Positions 1 to 5,184 of a DNA stretch of 14,058 nt are shown here, piece after piece. The notes beneath the pieces are model-generated. The model did not search any database. It was not told the DNA's origin and worked only from the letters and a program-made list of their open reading frames with translations. Origin of the DNA: Propionicimonas sp. GTDB taxonomy: Bacteria; Actinomycetota; Actinomycetes; Propionibacteriales; Propionibacteriaceae. Position 1 is the first letter of the stretch. Every line of letters begins with the position of its first letter. A program made the translations under genes and the position numbers. The DNA is taken from contig JAVHXR010000005.1 of the NCBI GenBank assembly GCA_031119515.1, positions 7,846 through 21,903 of the forward strand. Reading direction: 5' to 3'.

Positions 1-2
1 TC

Positions 3-317
3 CTCGCCCCGCTGGTGAACATGGTGCCGGCCGAGGCGGCCGCGCCCGCGCTCGCGTTCGTCGGCTTCCTGATGATGGCCCAGGTCGTCAAGATCCGCTG
101 GGACGAGCCGGAGGAGGGCATCCCGGCCTTCTTCGGGATCATCCTGATGCCGTTCGCGTACTCGATCACCACCGGTATCGGCGCCGGCTTCGTCCTGTGG
201 GTGTTCATCAAGGCGCTGCTCGGCAAGTCGAAGGAGGTCCATCCGCTGCTGTGGGTGGTCGCCGCGGCGTTCCTGGTCTACTTCGTCCAGGGGGCCCTGT
301 TCGGACTGCTCGGCTAG
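3..317 (+). CDS. NCS2-family nucleobase (purine/xanthine-uracil) permease, C-terminal fragment
   Basis: The reading frame is already open at base 3, so this is the last ~104 residues of a gene that starts outside the window. The fragment begins LAPLVNMVPAEAAAPAL and continues FVGFLMM, a conserved stretch in the AzgA/PbuG branch of the NCS2 permeases, which import adenine, guanine or hypoxanthine by proton symport through the inner membrane. Three hydrophobic segments are visible: around APALAFVGFLMM, around FFGIILMPFAYSITTGIGAGFVLWVFI, and the terminal LLWVVAAAFLVYFVQGALFGLLG. The protein ends normally in a TAG stop and a strong hairpin follows. The substrate cannot be decided from this fragment. 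I am fairly sure of the family. Confidence 0.85.
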   Translation, partial: LAPLVNMVPAEAAAPALAFVGFLMMAQVVKIRWDEPEEGIPAFFGIILMPFAYSITTGIGAGFVLWVFIKALLGKSKEVHPLLWVVAAAFLVYFVQGALFGLLG

Positions 318-334
318 TACCGACCTGCCAGGGA

Positions 335-367
335 CAGCGGCGCCGCCCGGCTCGGGCGGCGCCGCTG
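335..367. terminator. Bidirectional intrinsic terminator (15-bp perfect stem)
   Basis: An inverted repeat with a 15-base left arm (335-349) and an exactly complementary right arm (353-367), separated by only 3 bases. It lies in the 58-bp gap between two convergent genes, the NCS2 permease (+) and the 216-aa protein (-). There is no U-tract on either side, as is common for terminators of GC-rich actinobacteria. Its position makes it a shared terminator for both genes. Confidence 0.8.
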
Positions 368-375
368 CCGTGCAT

Positions 376-1026
376 CTACCCTGCGAGTACCCCGACCAGG
401 TCCGGCGGGGGACGGTGCTGCGCGCCGGCGGCCGCCGTCCACTCCTCGAAGTGTTCGAGCCAGTCGAGCAGGTCGACCACCCAGCGTGCGGTGTCCGGGG
501 CGAGCTCCGGCAGGCTGTCGCGCCAGGCCCGCGCCGTGGCGATCGCGTGCTCGCCGGTGCAGTACCCGGCGGCGGTTCCGGGTGCCGGCAGCATCCCGAT
601 GCCGAGATCACGGCCGAGCAGGCCGTTGACGCTGTGGCGGGCCGGCACCCCCGCCCGGGCGAGGTCGAACTCGATCACCCCCAGTTCCTGGGAGTCGACC
701 GTGCTGGTGTGGCTCGACCAGGCCCTGGCCTCGATCCAGGTCTGCAGCAGGCTCCAGCTGGCGGCCAGCCGGTGGGGCGGGACGTGCTGCCCGGACAGGA
801 TGCGGTCGCAGTCCTCCCTGCCGGGGCTGTCGGGGGAGATCACGGGGGCGTCGGGTGGGCGACGGAAGAGCGGCCCGAGCTTGCCCAGCAGGCCGGGCTG
901 GGCGTGGGCACGGGCACCGAAGCGCTCCGCGGCGATCGCCCGCAGGCCGGTGGCCTCCGGCTCCGGCGCCCCGAAGATGTCGCGCACCTGGTCGACGGCG
1001 ACTGAGTAGCACCAAAAGGTACCCAC
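376..1026 (-). CDS. Unrecognised 216-aa cytoplasmic protein
   Basis: Codon use fits the surrounding genes, but I do not recognise the family with confidence. The layout is an N-terminal YSVAVDQVRDIFG segment, a middle EDCDRILSGQHV segment followed by a SWSLLQTWIEARAW helix, then SVNGLLGRDLGIGMLP, and a C-terminal WVVDLLDWLEHFEEW helix. This order loosely recalls the DUF7691-type proteins I remember from actinobacteria, but that is only an impression. There is no signal peptide and no membrane segment. I chose GTG at 1026 because the conserved-looking N-terminal segment begins just after it and because a TACCGT box sits 6 bp upstream, which fits leaderless initiation. An ATG at 1134 would add a stretch of improbable sequence, and a GTG at 987 would cut off the YSVAVDQ segment. 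It converges with the NCS2 permease. Confidence 0.65.
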   Translation of the reverse strand: MGTFWCYSVAVDQVRDIFGAPEPEATGLRAIAAERFGARAHAQPGLLGKLGPLFRRPPDAPVISPDSPGREDCDRILSGQHVPPHRLAASWSLLQTWIEARAWSSHTSTVDSQELGVIEFDLARAGVPARHSVNGLLGRDLGIGMLPAPGTAAGYCTGEHAIATARAWRDSLPELAPDTARWVVDLLDWLEHFEEWTAAAGAQHRPPPDLVGVLAG

Positions 1027-1032
1027 GACGCA

Positions 1033-1038
1033 ACGGTA
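1033..1038 (-). promoter_or_regulatory. -10 box (TACCGT) of a leaderless promoter
   Basis: On the minus strand TACCGT fits the actinobacterial TAnnnT -10 pattern and lies exactly 6 bp upstream of GTG 1026, so the predicted transcript would begin at or next to the start codon. No Shine-Dalgarno sequence is visible. No clear -35 box was found. Confidence 0.4.
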
Positions 1039-1090
1039 CCCGCGCCCCGGTAGCCACGGCAGCGACACCGTGCGCCCGGGCGCGCCCGGA

Positions 1091-1096
1091 TAGATT
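1091..1096 (+). promoter_or_regulatory. -10 box (TAGATT) of a leaderless promoter
   Basis: TAGATT lies 6 bp upstream of the GTG at 1103 that opens a 31-codon reading frame. The spacing is that of a leaderless transcript. The intervening bases are GGGGGA, which is too close to the start codon to work as an ordinary ribosome binding site. Confidence 0.45.
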
Positions 1097-1102
1097 GGGG
1101 GA

Positions 1103-1198
1103 GTGAACCCGCGAACCCGTCGCCTGATCGTCACCGGTGCCCTGCTGGTGATGATCGCCCTCGTGGTCTGGGGCGCGCTCGCCGGCGCCGCCGGGTGA
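1103..1198 (+). CDS. 31-aa single-span membrane microprotein
   Basis: A short frame from GTG 1103 to TGA 1196-1198. The product starts MNPRTRRLIVTGALL, with four basic or polar residues (R4, R6, R7) ahead of one uninterrupted hydrophobic span of about 20 residues that runs to the C-terminal end (ALAGAAG). By the positive-inside rule the short N-terminus stays in the cytoplasm. It is supported by a correctly placed -10 box, by the clean basic-then-hydrophobic design, and by its position directly ahead of another small membrane or secreted protein. I do not recognise a family. It may be only a short uORF, but the composition argues for a real tail-anchored-like peptide. Confidence 0.5.
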   Translation: MNPRTRRLIVTGALLVMIALVVWGALAGAAG

Positions 1199-1268
1199 AT
1201 CGTCCCCGGCAGCGCGCTGCCGCGGTGTCGCCGGAGCCGGAATGGTCACGGGCGGTTGCCGCGGGCAA

Positions 1269-1274
1269 TAGACT
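1269..1274 (+). promoter_or_regulatory. -10 box (TAGACT) of a leaderless promoter
   Basis: TAGACT ends 7 bp before ATG 1282, the same layout as at 1091 and 11823. This argues for ATG 1282 rather than GTG 1195 as the start of the downstream gene. Confidence 0.45.
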
Positions 1275-1281
1275 CTCCACC

Positions 1282-1560
1282 ATGGGGTTGTGGGCGCGCC
1301 GGCTGCTGGCGCTGGTCGCCTTGGCTGCTGCGCTGGGGATCGGCCCGCTCGGACCGGCCAGGGCGGAAACCACCGCACCGACCCCGCCGGCCTCCGCCTC
1401 CGTCACGCCGGGAGCCTCCCCGAGTGCGACCGCGGAGCCGGACGACGGCACCGACGACGCCCCTGACGTGCCGCTGGACGAGACCCGCTCGATCCTGGTG
1501 CTGGTCGGGGCAGGCGTCCTCGCCCTGCTGGCGGGTGCCGTGGTGTTCGTCCGGCGTTAG
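1282..1560 (+). CDS. Small exported protein with Pro/Thr/Ser-rich linker and C-terminal TM
   Basis: A 92-aa product. Residues 1-28 form a signal peptide: basic GLWARR, a hydrophobic LLALVALAAALGIG core, and a likely ARA cleavage site before ETT. Residues 29-66 are rich in Pro, Thr, Ser and Ala and then become acidic (EPDDGTDDAPD). Residues 70-90 are a hydrophobic span (ILVLVGAGVLALLAGAVVFV) closed by RR. This is the plan of a surface protein anchored by a C-terminal TM. The tail resembles the end of LPXTG proteins, but no LPXTG motif is present. GTG 1195, overlapping the preceding stop, would give a longer 121-aa form, but ATG 1282 sits directly before the signal peptide and has its own -10 box. 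Function is unknown. Confidence 0.7.
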   Translation: MGLWARRLLALVALAAALGIGPLGPARAETTAPTPPASASVTPGASPSATAEPDDGTDDAPDVPLDETRSILVLVGAGVLALLAGAVVFVRR

Positions 1561-1566
1561 CAGGCG

Positions 1567-1586
1567 CCTGGCCGGGCCCGGTCAGG
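1567..1586. terminator. Possible bidirectional terminator between convergent genes
   Basis: A 20-bp near-palindrome (10 bases each side, one G-T mismatch) lies across the last bases of the minus-strand acVLRF1 gene and just after the stop at 1560. As a hairpin it would have about seven pairs and a six-base loop. There is no U-tract. Position between two convergent genes is the main support. Confidence 0.4.
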
Positions 1587-2241
1587 CCAGGTCGTTCAAC
1601 TCGATCGGCACCGCCCGGAACTGGGCCGGGAAGGCGACCAGCACCGACCGGTTGGGGTCGGCCACCGGGTACACAGGGTGCCGCCCGGCTTCGGCCAGGG
1701 CGCGCAACCCCTCCAGCCCGGGCGACGCCAGCACGCCGCGGACGGCGGCGCCGTCGCCGCCGGTCACCAGCGCCTCGAGCTCCGCCAGGCGGGGGACCAG
1801 GATCCGGGCCGCATCCTCTGCGGCCTCGTCGAACGCCCGTCCGGCCTGGTTGGAGCGCCGCCGGGCGTAGCGCTGCTGGGACCAGCCGCCGGCTTTCGTC
1901 CGTCCCTGCACGTAGTGGGAGTCGTGGCGTCCCTCCACCAGGCCCGAGCCGAGGAAGACCCCCGCCGCATGGGCCTTCCGGCGCACCAGGAGCACGCCGA
2001 CCGTCCGCTCCCGGGTGGCGTAGGCGACCGCCGCGGCCAGCGGATCGCCGGTCCCGGGCAGCGGTCCCCACCGCAGCAGCAGCTCCGCCACGGCGCCGTC
2101 CGGGGCGACGCAGCGCACCCGGTCTGCGGTGGCGTGGGCCTCGACCGGGCCGTGGCGTCCGGCGAACCGTTCCAGCCAGCCCGCGAGGCGGGCCGGGTCG
2201 ACCCGGACTGTTCTGGGTTCGGCTGAGGACGGGGAAGGCAT
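1582..2241 (-). CDS. acVLRF1-family (Vms1-like release factor, eRF1 fold) peptidyl-tRNA hydrolase
   Basis: A 219-aa protein that I recognise as the actinobacterial VLRF1 type, related to eukaryotic Vms1/ANKZF1, which release nascent chains from tRNA on stalled 60S/50S subunits. The key stretch is GRTKAGGWSQQRYARRRSNQA at residues 113-133. It combines a basic loop with the invariant Gln (Q122 or Q123) that plays the part of the eRF1 GGQ glutamine. Residues 80-112 (TVGVLLVRRKAHAAGVFLGSGLV) form the preceding beta-strand core. ATG 2241 was chosen because a -10-like CAGACT lies 6 bp upstream on this strand; the upstream extension would run into the divergent ideR gene. The role in ribosome rescue is inferred from the family. 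Confidence 0.85.
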   Translation of the reverse strand: MPSPSSAEPRTVRVDPARLAGWLERFAGRHGPVEAHATADRVRCVAPDGAVAELLLRWGPLPGTGDPLAAAVAYATRERTVGVLLVRRKAHAAGVFLGSGLVEGRHDSHYVQGRTKAGGWSQQRYARRRSNQAGRAFDEAAEDAARILVPRLAELEALVTGGDGAAVRGVLASPGLEGLRALAEAGRHPVYPVADPNRSVLVAFPAQFRAVPIELNDLA

Positions 2242-2246
2242 GGCGA

Positions 2247-2270
2247 TAGTCTGGCCCCACATCCAGGAGG
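2247..2270. promoter_or_regulatory. Divergent promoter core and ideR ribosome binding site
   Basis: The 36-bp gap between acVLRF1 (-) and ideR (+) contains TAGTCT at 2247-2252 on the plus strand and CAGACT at 2253-2248 on the minus strand, so the two candidate -10 boxes share five base pairs. The plus-strand box would give a leader of about 19 nt with a strong AGGAGG at 2265-2270, 7 bp before the ideR ATG. The minus-strand box would give a leaderless acVLRF1 transcript. Confidence 0.4.
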
Positions 2271-2277
2271 AGGGTGA

Positions 2278-2964
2278 ATGAGCGACCTCATCGACACTAC
2301 CGAGATGTACCTGCGGACCATCTACGAGCTCGGCGAGGAGGGCGTGCCCCCGCTGCGAGCCCGGATCGCCGAGCGCCTGAAGCAGAGTGGTCCGACCGTG
2401 TCCCAGACGGTAGCCCGGATGGAGCGGGACGGCCTGGTCACCCTCCACGAGGATCGTCACCTCGTCCTGACCCCGGTCGGCCGGCAGCTGGCGACCCGGG
2501 TGATGCGGCGGCACCGGCTCGCCGAGCGGCTGCTGATCGACGTCATCGGGCTGGAGTGGGACCTCGTCCATGACGAGGCCTGTCGCTGGGAGCACGTGAT
2601 CTCGACCGACGTCGAGCGACGCCTGGTCGACATCCTCGGCCAGCCCACGATCTCGCCCTACGGCAACCCGATCCCGGCCCTGGAGGAGCTGGGCGCCCCG
2701 CCGGCGGAGGAGGGCTTCCTCGACCACGCCGAGCCGCTCAGCCTCCGGCTGGCCGACGGCGAGCAGCACACCGTCGTCATCCGGCGGATCAGCGAGGCGA
2801 TCCAGGCCGACCTGGATTCGCTCAAGCTGATCGCGGGGGCCGGGGTGCGCCCGGAGACGCCGATCCAGGCACGGGTGACCGGGCACGACCTCGTCCTCGA
2901 GGCGGACACCCGCTGTGTCCTTCCGGCGACCTTCGCCGAGCACATCTTCGTCGCGGTCGGCTGA
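2278..2964 (+). CDS. ideR: Iron-dependent transcriptional repressor, DtxR/IdeR family
   Basis: A 228-aa protein colinear with IdeR/DtxR of mycobacteria and corynebacteria. Residues 1-70 are the winged helix-turn-helix, with LRARIAERLKQSGPTVSQTV as the recognition region. Residues 71-140 are the dimerisation and metal domain. Residues 150-228 are the SH3-like domain. All expected ligands are present: M10, C102, E105 and H106 for the primary (regulatory) site, and H79, E83 and H98 plus E173 and Q176 for the ancillary site. Cys at 102 separates it from the manganese MntR type, so Fe(II) is the likely co-repressor. It would repress iron uptake and activate iron storage genes genome-wide. Start ATG 2278 is fixed by AGGAGG 7 bp upstream and by alignment of M10. 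No iron box was seen in this window. Confidence 0.93.
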   Translation: MSDLIDTTEMYLRTIYELGEEGVPPLRARIAERLKQSGPTVSQTVARMERDGLVTLHEDRHLVLTPVGRQLATRVMRRHRLAERLLIDVIGLEWDLVHDEACRWEHVISTDVERRLVDILGQPTISPYGNPIPALEELGAPPAEEGFLDHAEPLSLRLADGEQHTVVIRRISEAIQADLDSLKLIAGAGVRPETPIQARVTGHDLVLEADTRCVLPATFAEHIFVAVG

Positions 2965-3049
2965 CCCGGGCGGCCGGGACGACCCGGGCGGCGGAATACC
3001 ACGGGGCCGGTCGGGCGTTGTCGGGGTTGTAACCAAGGAGAGGAACCCC

Positions 3050-3412
3050 ATGCCAACCGTCGCCCTGAATCGCGAGACCTTCGGTCCCACGGTCGAGGAC
3101 AACGATGTCGTGCTCGTCGACTTCTGGGCCGCCTGGTGCGGCCCGTGCCGGATGTTCGCCCCGATCTTCGACGCCGCCTCGGAGTCCCACTCCGACGTCG
3201 TGTTCGGCAAGGTGGACACCGATGACCAGCGCGAGCTCGCAGGTGCCCTCGAGATCCAGTCCATCCCGACGATCATGGCGTTCCGGGGCGGCTACCTGGT
3301 CTTCCGGGAGGCCGGCGTGCTGAACAAGAAGCAGCTCGAGAGCGTCATCGAGCAGGTCAAGGCACTCGACCTGGACGAGCTCAAGGCGGAGGTCGCGGCC
3401 GCCGGCCAGTGA
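3050..3412 (+). CDS. trxA: Thioredoxin
   Basis: A 120-aa thioredoxin-fold protein with the canonical active site WCGPC (redox cysteines C30 and C33), the FWAAWC lead-in, the cis-proline P73 in SIPTIM, and the FRGG turn that follows. There is no signal peptide, so it is cytoplasmic. It reduces protein disulfides using thioredoxin reductase. The start at ATG 3050 is set by AAGGAG about 9 bp upstream; the frame is open further upstream but with non-thioredoxin sequence. It has a slightly long acidic C-terminal helix (LDLDELKAEVAAAGQ). It is transcribed alone in an 85-bp gap after ideR and closed by hairpins. A thioredoxin can recycle some ArsC enzymes, but nothing in the sequence ties it specifically to the ars genes downstream. 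Confidence 0.93.
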   Translation: MPTVALNRETFGPTVEDNDVVLVDFWAAWCGPCRMFAPIFDAASESHSDVVFGKVDTDDQRELAGALEIQSIPTIMAFRGGYLVFREAGVLNKKQLESVIEQVKALDLDELKAEVAAAGQ

Positions 3413-3414
3413 GC

Positions 3415-3475
3415 GAGTCTCGACCCGCGCTGGAGACTCCGGGCCGGTTTCGGGCCGGCCTCGAGTTTCCTGTCG
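3415..3475 (+). terminator. Tandem-hairpin terminator after thioredoxin
   Basis: Two hairpins follow the stop codon at once. The first pairs GAGTCTC (3415-3421) with GAGACTC (3433-3439). The second pairs GGCCGG (3442-3447) with CCGGCC (3455-3460) and is followed by a T-enriched stretch (TTTCCTGTCGTTT). The arms are perfect. Confidence 0.65.
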
Positions 3476-3481
3476 TTTCGT

Positions 3482-3510
3482 GTGACATGTGAACCGATTC
3501 ATGCCATACT
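3482..3510 (+). promoter_or_regulatory. Promoter with -35 GTGACA, 17-bp spacer, -10 CATACT
   Basis: GTGACA (3482-3487) matches five of six positions of the -35 consensus. CATACT (3505-3510) matches four of six at -10. The spacer is exactly 17 bp. The predicted start is near 3517, just ahead of the C-loop hairpin at 3521. No reading frame with convincing coding character follows, so this looks like the promoter of a small RNA. Confidence 0.45.
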
Positions 3511-3516
3511 CATTCC

Positions 3517-3585
3517 CGAGGTTCCTGCCCCATCCCCCCGGGCAGGAACTTCTTCAATTCCCGGCTCCGGCGTGACCGGCCCGCG
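3517..3585 (+). ncRNA. Candidate small RNA with a C6 hairpin loop (6C-like)
   Basis: Directly after a well-spaced promoter lies a perfect 10-bp stem (3521-3530 with 3540-3549) that closes a 9-base loop CATCCCCCC with six consecutive C. A second, weaker stem (CCGG 3568-3571 or 3561-3564 with CCGG 3576-3579) follows after a pyrimidine-rich TTCTTCAATTC linker. The 6C RNAs of actinobacteria (B11 in Mycobacterium tuberculosis) are short, non-coding, and have hairpins with loops of six or more C. The first hairpin fits that description well. I could not find a second loop with six C, so membership is uncertain. The 3' end is a guess. Alternatively, the hairpin is simply an intrinsic terminator. Confidence 0.4.
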
Positions 3586-4017
3586 ACCGTCCGACGACTC
3601 TCGAAAGTTGTCGAAAGTCCTTGTCGGAGTCGGATCCGAGGGAGGCTGGCAGGCACTGCGGAGGGCCGCCGCCAGGCTCCTCGCTGAGCGCAAGAACGCG
3701 CTTTCCCTTGCGCAAGAAGGTCCTTCGGGCGGCGTCCGCGCCGGCGTTGGCCGGGCTCATTCAACGGTGCTGTCAGCGCCCGCTGAATTTCGCGATTCGC
3801 AATCCGACTCGAAATCCGGTCGGGCGCCGCGAGACCTGCCTGCGGGCGGCCCGCCGATGGTGATTTCCGGCGGCCGGGAATCGGTACGTCGGGTGTGGGT
3901 TGGTGTGGGTTGGAACACCTTCGGACCTGGCCCCTCGACGTCGACCCGGCCTTACCGGGCGCGGGCCGGAGGGCCGGGCGCGGTACGCTAGGTCGCGCCC
4001 GGACGGCCTCCGGGTCC
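3586..4017. other. Gene-poor stretch with short repeats ahead of the tRNA
   Basis: No frame here shows normal high-GC codon bias or a recognisable protein, and GC is visibly lower than in the flanks. Small structures are present: a direct repeat TCGAAAGT at 3601-3608 and 3611-3618; a 9-base repeat GCGCAAGAA at 3688-3696 and 3710-3718 that overlaps the palindrome CTTGCGCAAG (3707-3716); and a tandem 10-base repeat GTGTGGGTTG near 3893-3914. A TACGCT box at 3984-3989 is suitably placed to be the -10 of the tRNA-Arg gene. The segment may be remnant sequence or may carry regulatory RNA. I see no intact gene in it. Confidence 0.5.
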
Positions 4018-4090
4018 GGCCCCATAGCTCAGGGGATAGAGCAGAGGTTTCCTAAACCTTGTGTCGCAAGTTCGAATCTTGCTGGGGTCG
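4018..4090 (+). tRNA. tRNA-Arg (anticodon CCT)
   Basis: It folds as a complete cloverleaf. The acceptor arm is GGCCCCA (4018-4024) with TGGGGTC (4083-4089), including one G-U pair. The D stem is GCTC (4027-4030) with GAGC (4039-4042). The anticodon stem is GAGGT (4044-4048) with ACCTT (4056-4060), and loop TTCCTAA puts anticodon CCT at 4051-4053. The T arm is GCAAG, TTCGAAT, CTTGC (4066-4082). The discriminator base is G4090. CCA is not encoded. It reads the AGG codon, which is rare in such GC-rich genomes. Confidence 0.93.
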
Positions 4091-4122
4091 CCGCGGCTGG
4101 GGCTGCCTGCGCCGGAGTCCGG

Positions 4123-5115
4123 CTAGAGCCAGAGGGCGGCCAGCCAGCCCGCGAGCACCGCTGTCACCAGCAGGGTCGCGATGACCAGTGCGACGATCCG
4201 CCAGCGAGCGATCACCAGCATGCCGCTGATCGCGCCGACGCTCGTCCCGGCGCCGGTGATCAGGAACGCGATCGCGGCCCCCGGTGCCATGCCACCCTGG
4301 AGCAGGCTGGCGACCAGGGGCAGGGAGGCATCGCTGTTCAGGTACACCGGGATGCCGAGGAAGGCTGCCAGCGGGACCGACCACACCGGGTTTCCGGCGC
4401 CGAGCCACTGGGTGATCAGGCCGGTCGGCAGGATCCGGATGATCAGGTAGCCGAGCGCGGCGAAGCCGAAGAAGTAGAGCGCCATCCGGCGGGTGTTCGT
4501 CCACAGCGCGGTGGTGAGCAGATGCAGGCGGGCGGGTTGCGCAGCCGCCACCGGCGGGGGTTCGACGATCGTCAGCAGCCGCGTGCTCCCGCCTTCGCCG
4601 TCGCGGCGCGCGGCGCTGGAGTCGCGGCCTGCGGAGTCGGCCGGCGCCGGGGCTGGCGCGGCCATCCGGGACTGCCCGGCCAGGTAGCCACGACCCTCCA
4701 GCCACCACGCGGCCAGCCCGCCGAGCAGGCCGACGGCGATCGCCGCGACGAAGTAGGTGGTCGCGAAGGCAGGCCCGAACAGGCCGAGGGAGAGGACGTA
4801 CTCCTCGGGGCTGGTCAGCGGCGAAGAGGCCAGGAAGGCGACGATCGGCGCCCACGGCACCGAGGAGGCCATCGCGCCGAGCACGATCGCGGTGGTGCCG
4901 CAGGAGCAGAACGGGGTGAGCGCGCCGATCGACACGGCGGCCAGGACGGCCACCCAGATCCGCCGGCGCAGCCAGCCCGAGAGCCGGCCGGGGTCGACGT
5001 ACACCTGGACGACAGCGGCGACGACCACGCTCACCAGCAGATAGGGCCAGTTGTGCGCGAACGTCGTCCAGACGTCGACCGCCACGGTGGCGATGAGGGC
5101 GAAGAGGTAGTCCAC
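4123..5115 (-). CDS. arsP: ArsP-like permease (DUF318/COG0701 family)
   Basis: A 330-aa polytopic membrane protein of about eight to ten spans in two halves joined by a long hydrophilic Ala/Pro/charged loop (about residues 147-195). The first half carries the family signature TPFCSCGTTA, with C70 and C72, followed by PLTSPEEYVLS. The second half carries GIPVYLNSDASLPLVASLLQGGMAPGAA and FLITGAGTS. ArsP members export trivalent organoarsenicals such as methylarsenite; other members of the family handle metals. Beside arsR and arsM, ArsP is the best reading. C70 and C72 are the only cysteines; the second-half motif, which often has Cys after GIPxY, has Asn instead. GTG 5115 was chosen because GGAG lies 9 bp upstream. 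It is divergent from arsR, with operator palindromes between. Confidence 0.75.
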   Translation of the reverse strand: MDYLFALIATVAVDVWTTFAHNWPYLLVSVVVAAVVQVYVDPGRLSGWLRRRIWVAVLAAVSIGALTPFCSCGTTAIVLGAMASSVPWAPIVAFLASSPLTSPEEYVLSLGLFGPAFATTYFVAAIAVGLLGGLAAWWLEGRGYLAGQSRMAAPAPAPADSAGRDSSAARRDGEGGSTRLLTIVEPPPVAAAQPARLHLLTTALWTNTRRMALYFFGFAALGYLIIRILPTGLITQWLGAGNPVWSVPLAAFLGIPVYLNSDASLPLVASLLQGGMAPGAAIAFLITGAGTSVGAISGMLVIARWRIVALVIATLLVTAVLAGWLAALWL

Positions 5116-5128
5116 GGTCGATCTCCGA

Positions 5129-5184
5129 TTGATAGATGGACATCTATTGTTCGATATCGATCGATATGATAGACATGGGTCTAT
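5129..5184. promoter_or_regulatory. Divergent arsP/arsR promoter with three palindromes (ArsR operator candidates)
   Basis: This AT-rich island in a GC-rich genome holds three dyads. ATAGATG (5132-5138) pairs with CATCTAT (5141-5147). ATATCGATCGATAT (5154-5167) is a perfect 14-bp palindrome. ATAGAC (5169-5174) pairs with GTCTAT (5179-5184). On the plus strand TATGAT (5165-5170) is a near-consensus -10 for arsR-arsM, flanked by the second and third dyads. On the minus strand TATCAA (5134-5129) can be the -10 for arsP. ArsR repressors bind such dyads and release them when As(III) or methylarsenite binds, so both units would be derepressed together. Confidence 0.6.

Noticed and set aside
2242..3276. 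Extension of the acVLRF1 frame to 3276
   Set aside because: The added sequence is the antisense of ideR and trxA, both certain genes.
3893..3914. G-quadruplex in the GTGTGGGTTG tandem repeat
   Set aside because: Only two GGG-plus-GG units are present, so four clean G-triplet runs are lacking; kept only as a short repeat.
3895..5169. Plus-strand open frame of ~420 codons across the tRNA and antisense to arsP
   Set aside because: It covers a tRNA, has Gly/Arg/Asp/Gln-rich shadow composition, and opposes a clear membrane protein.
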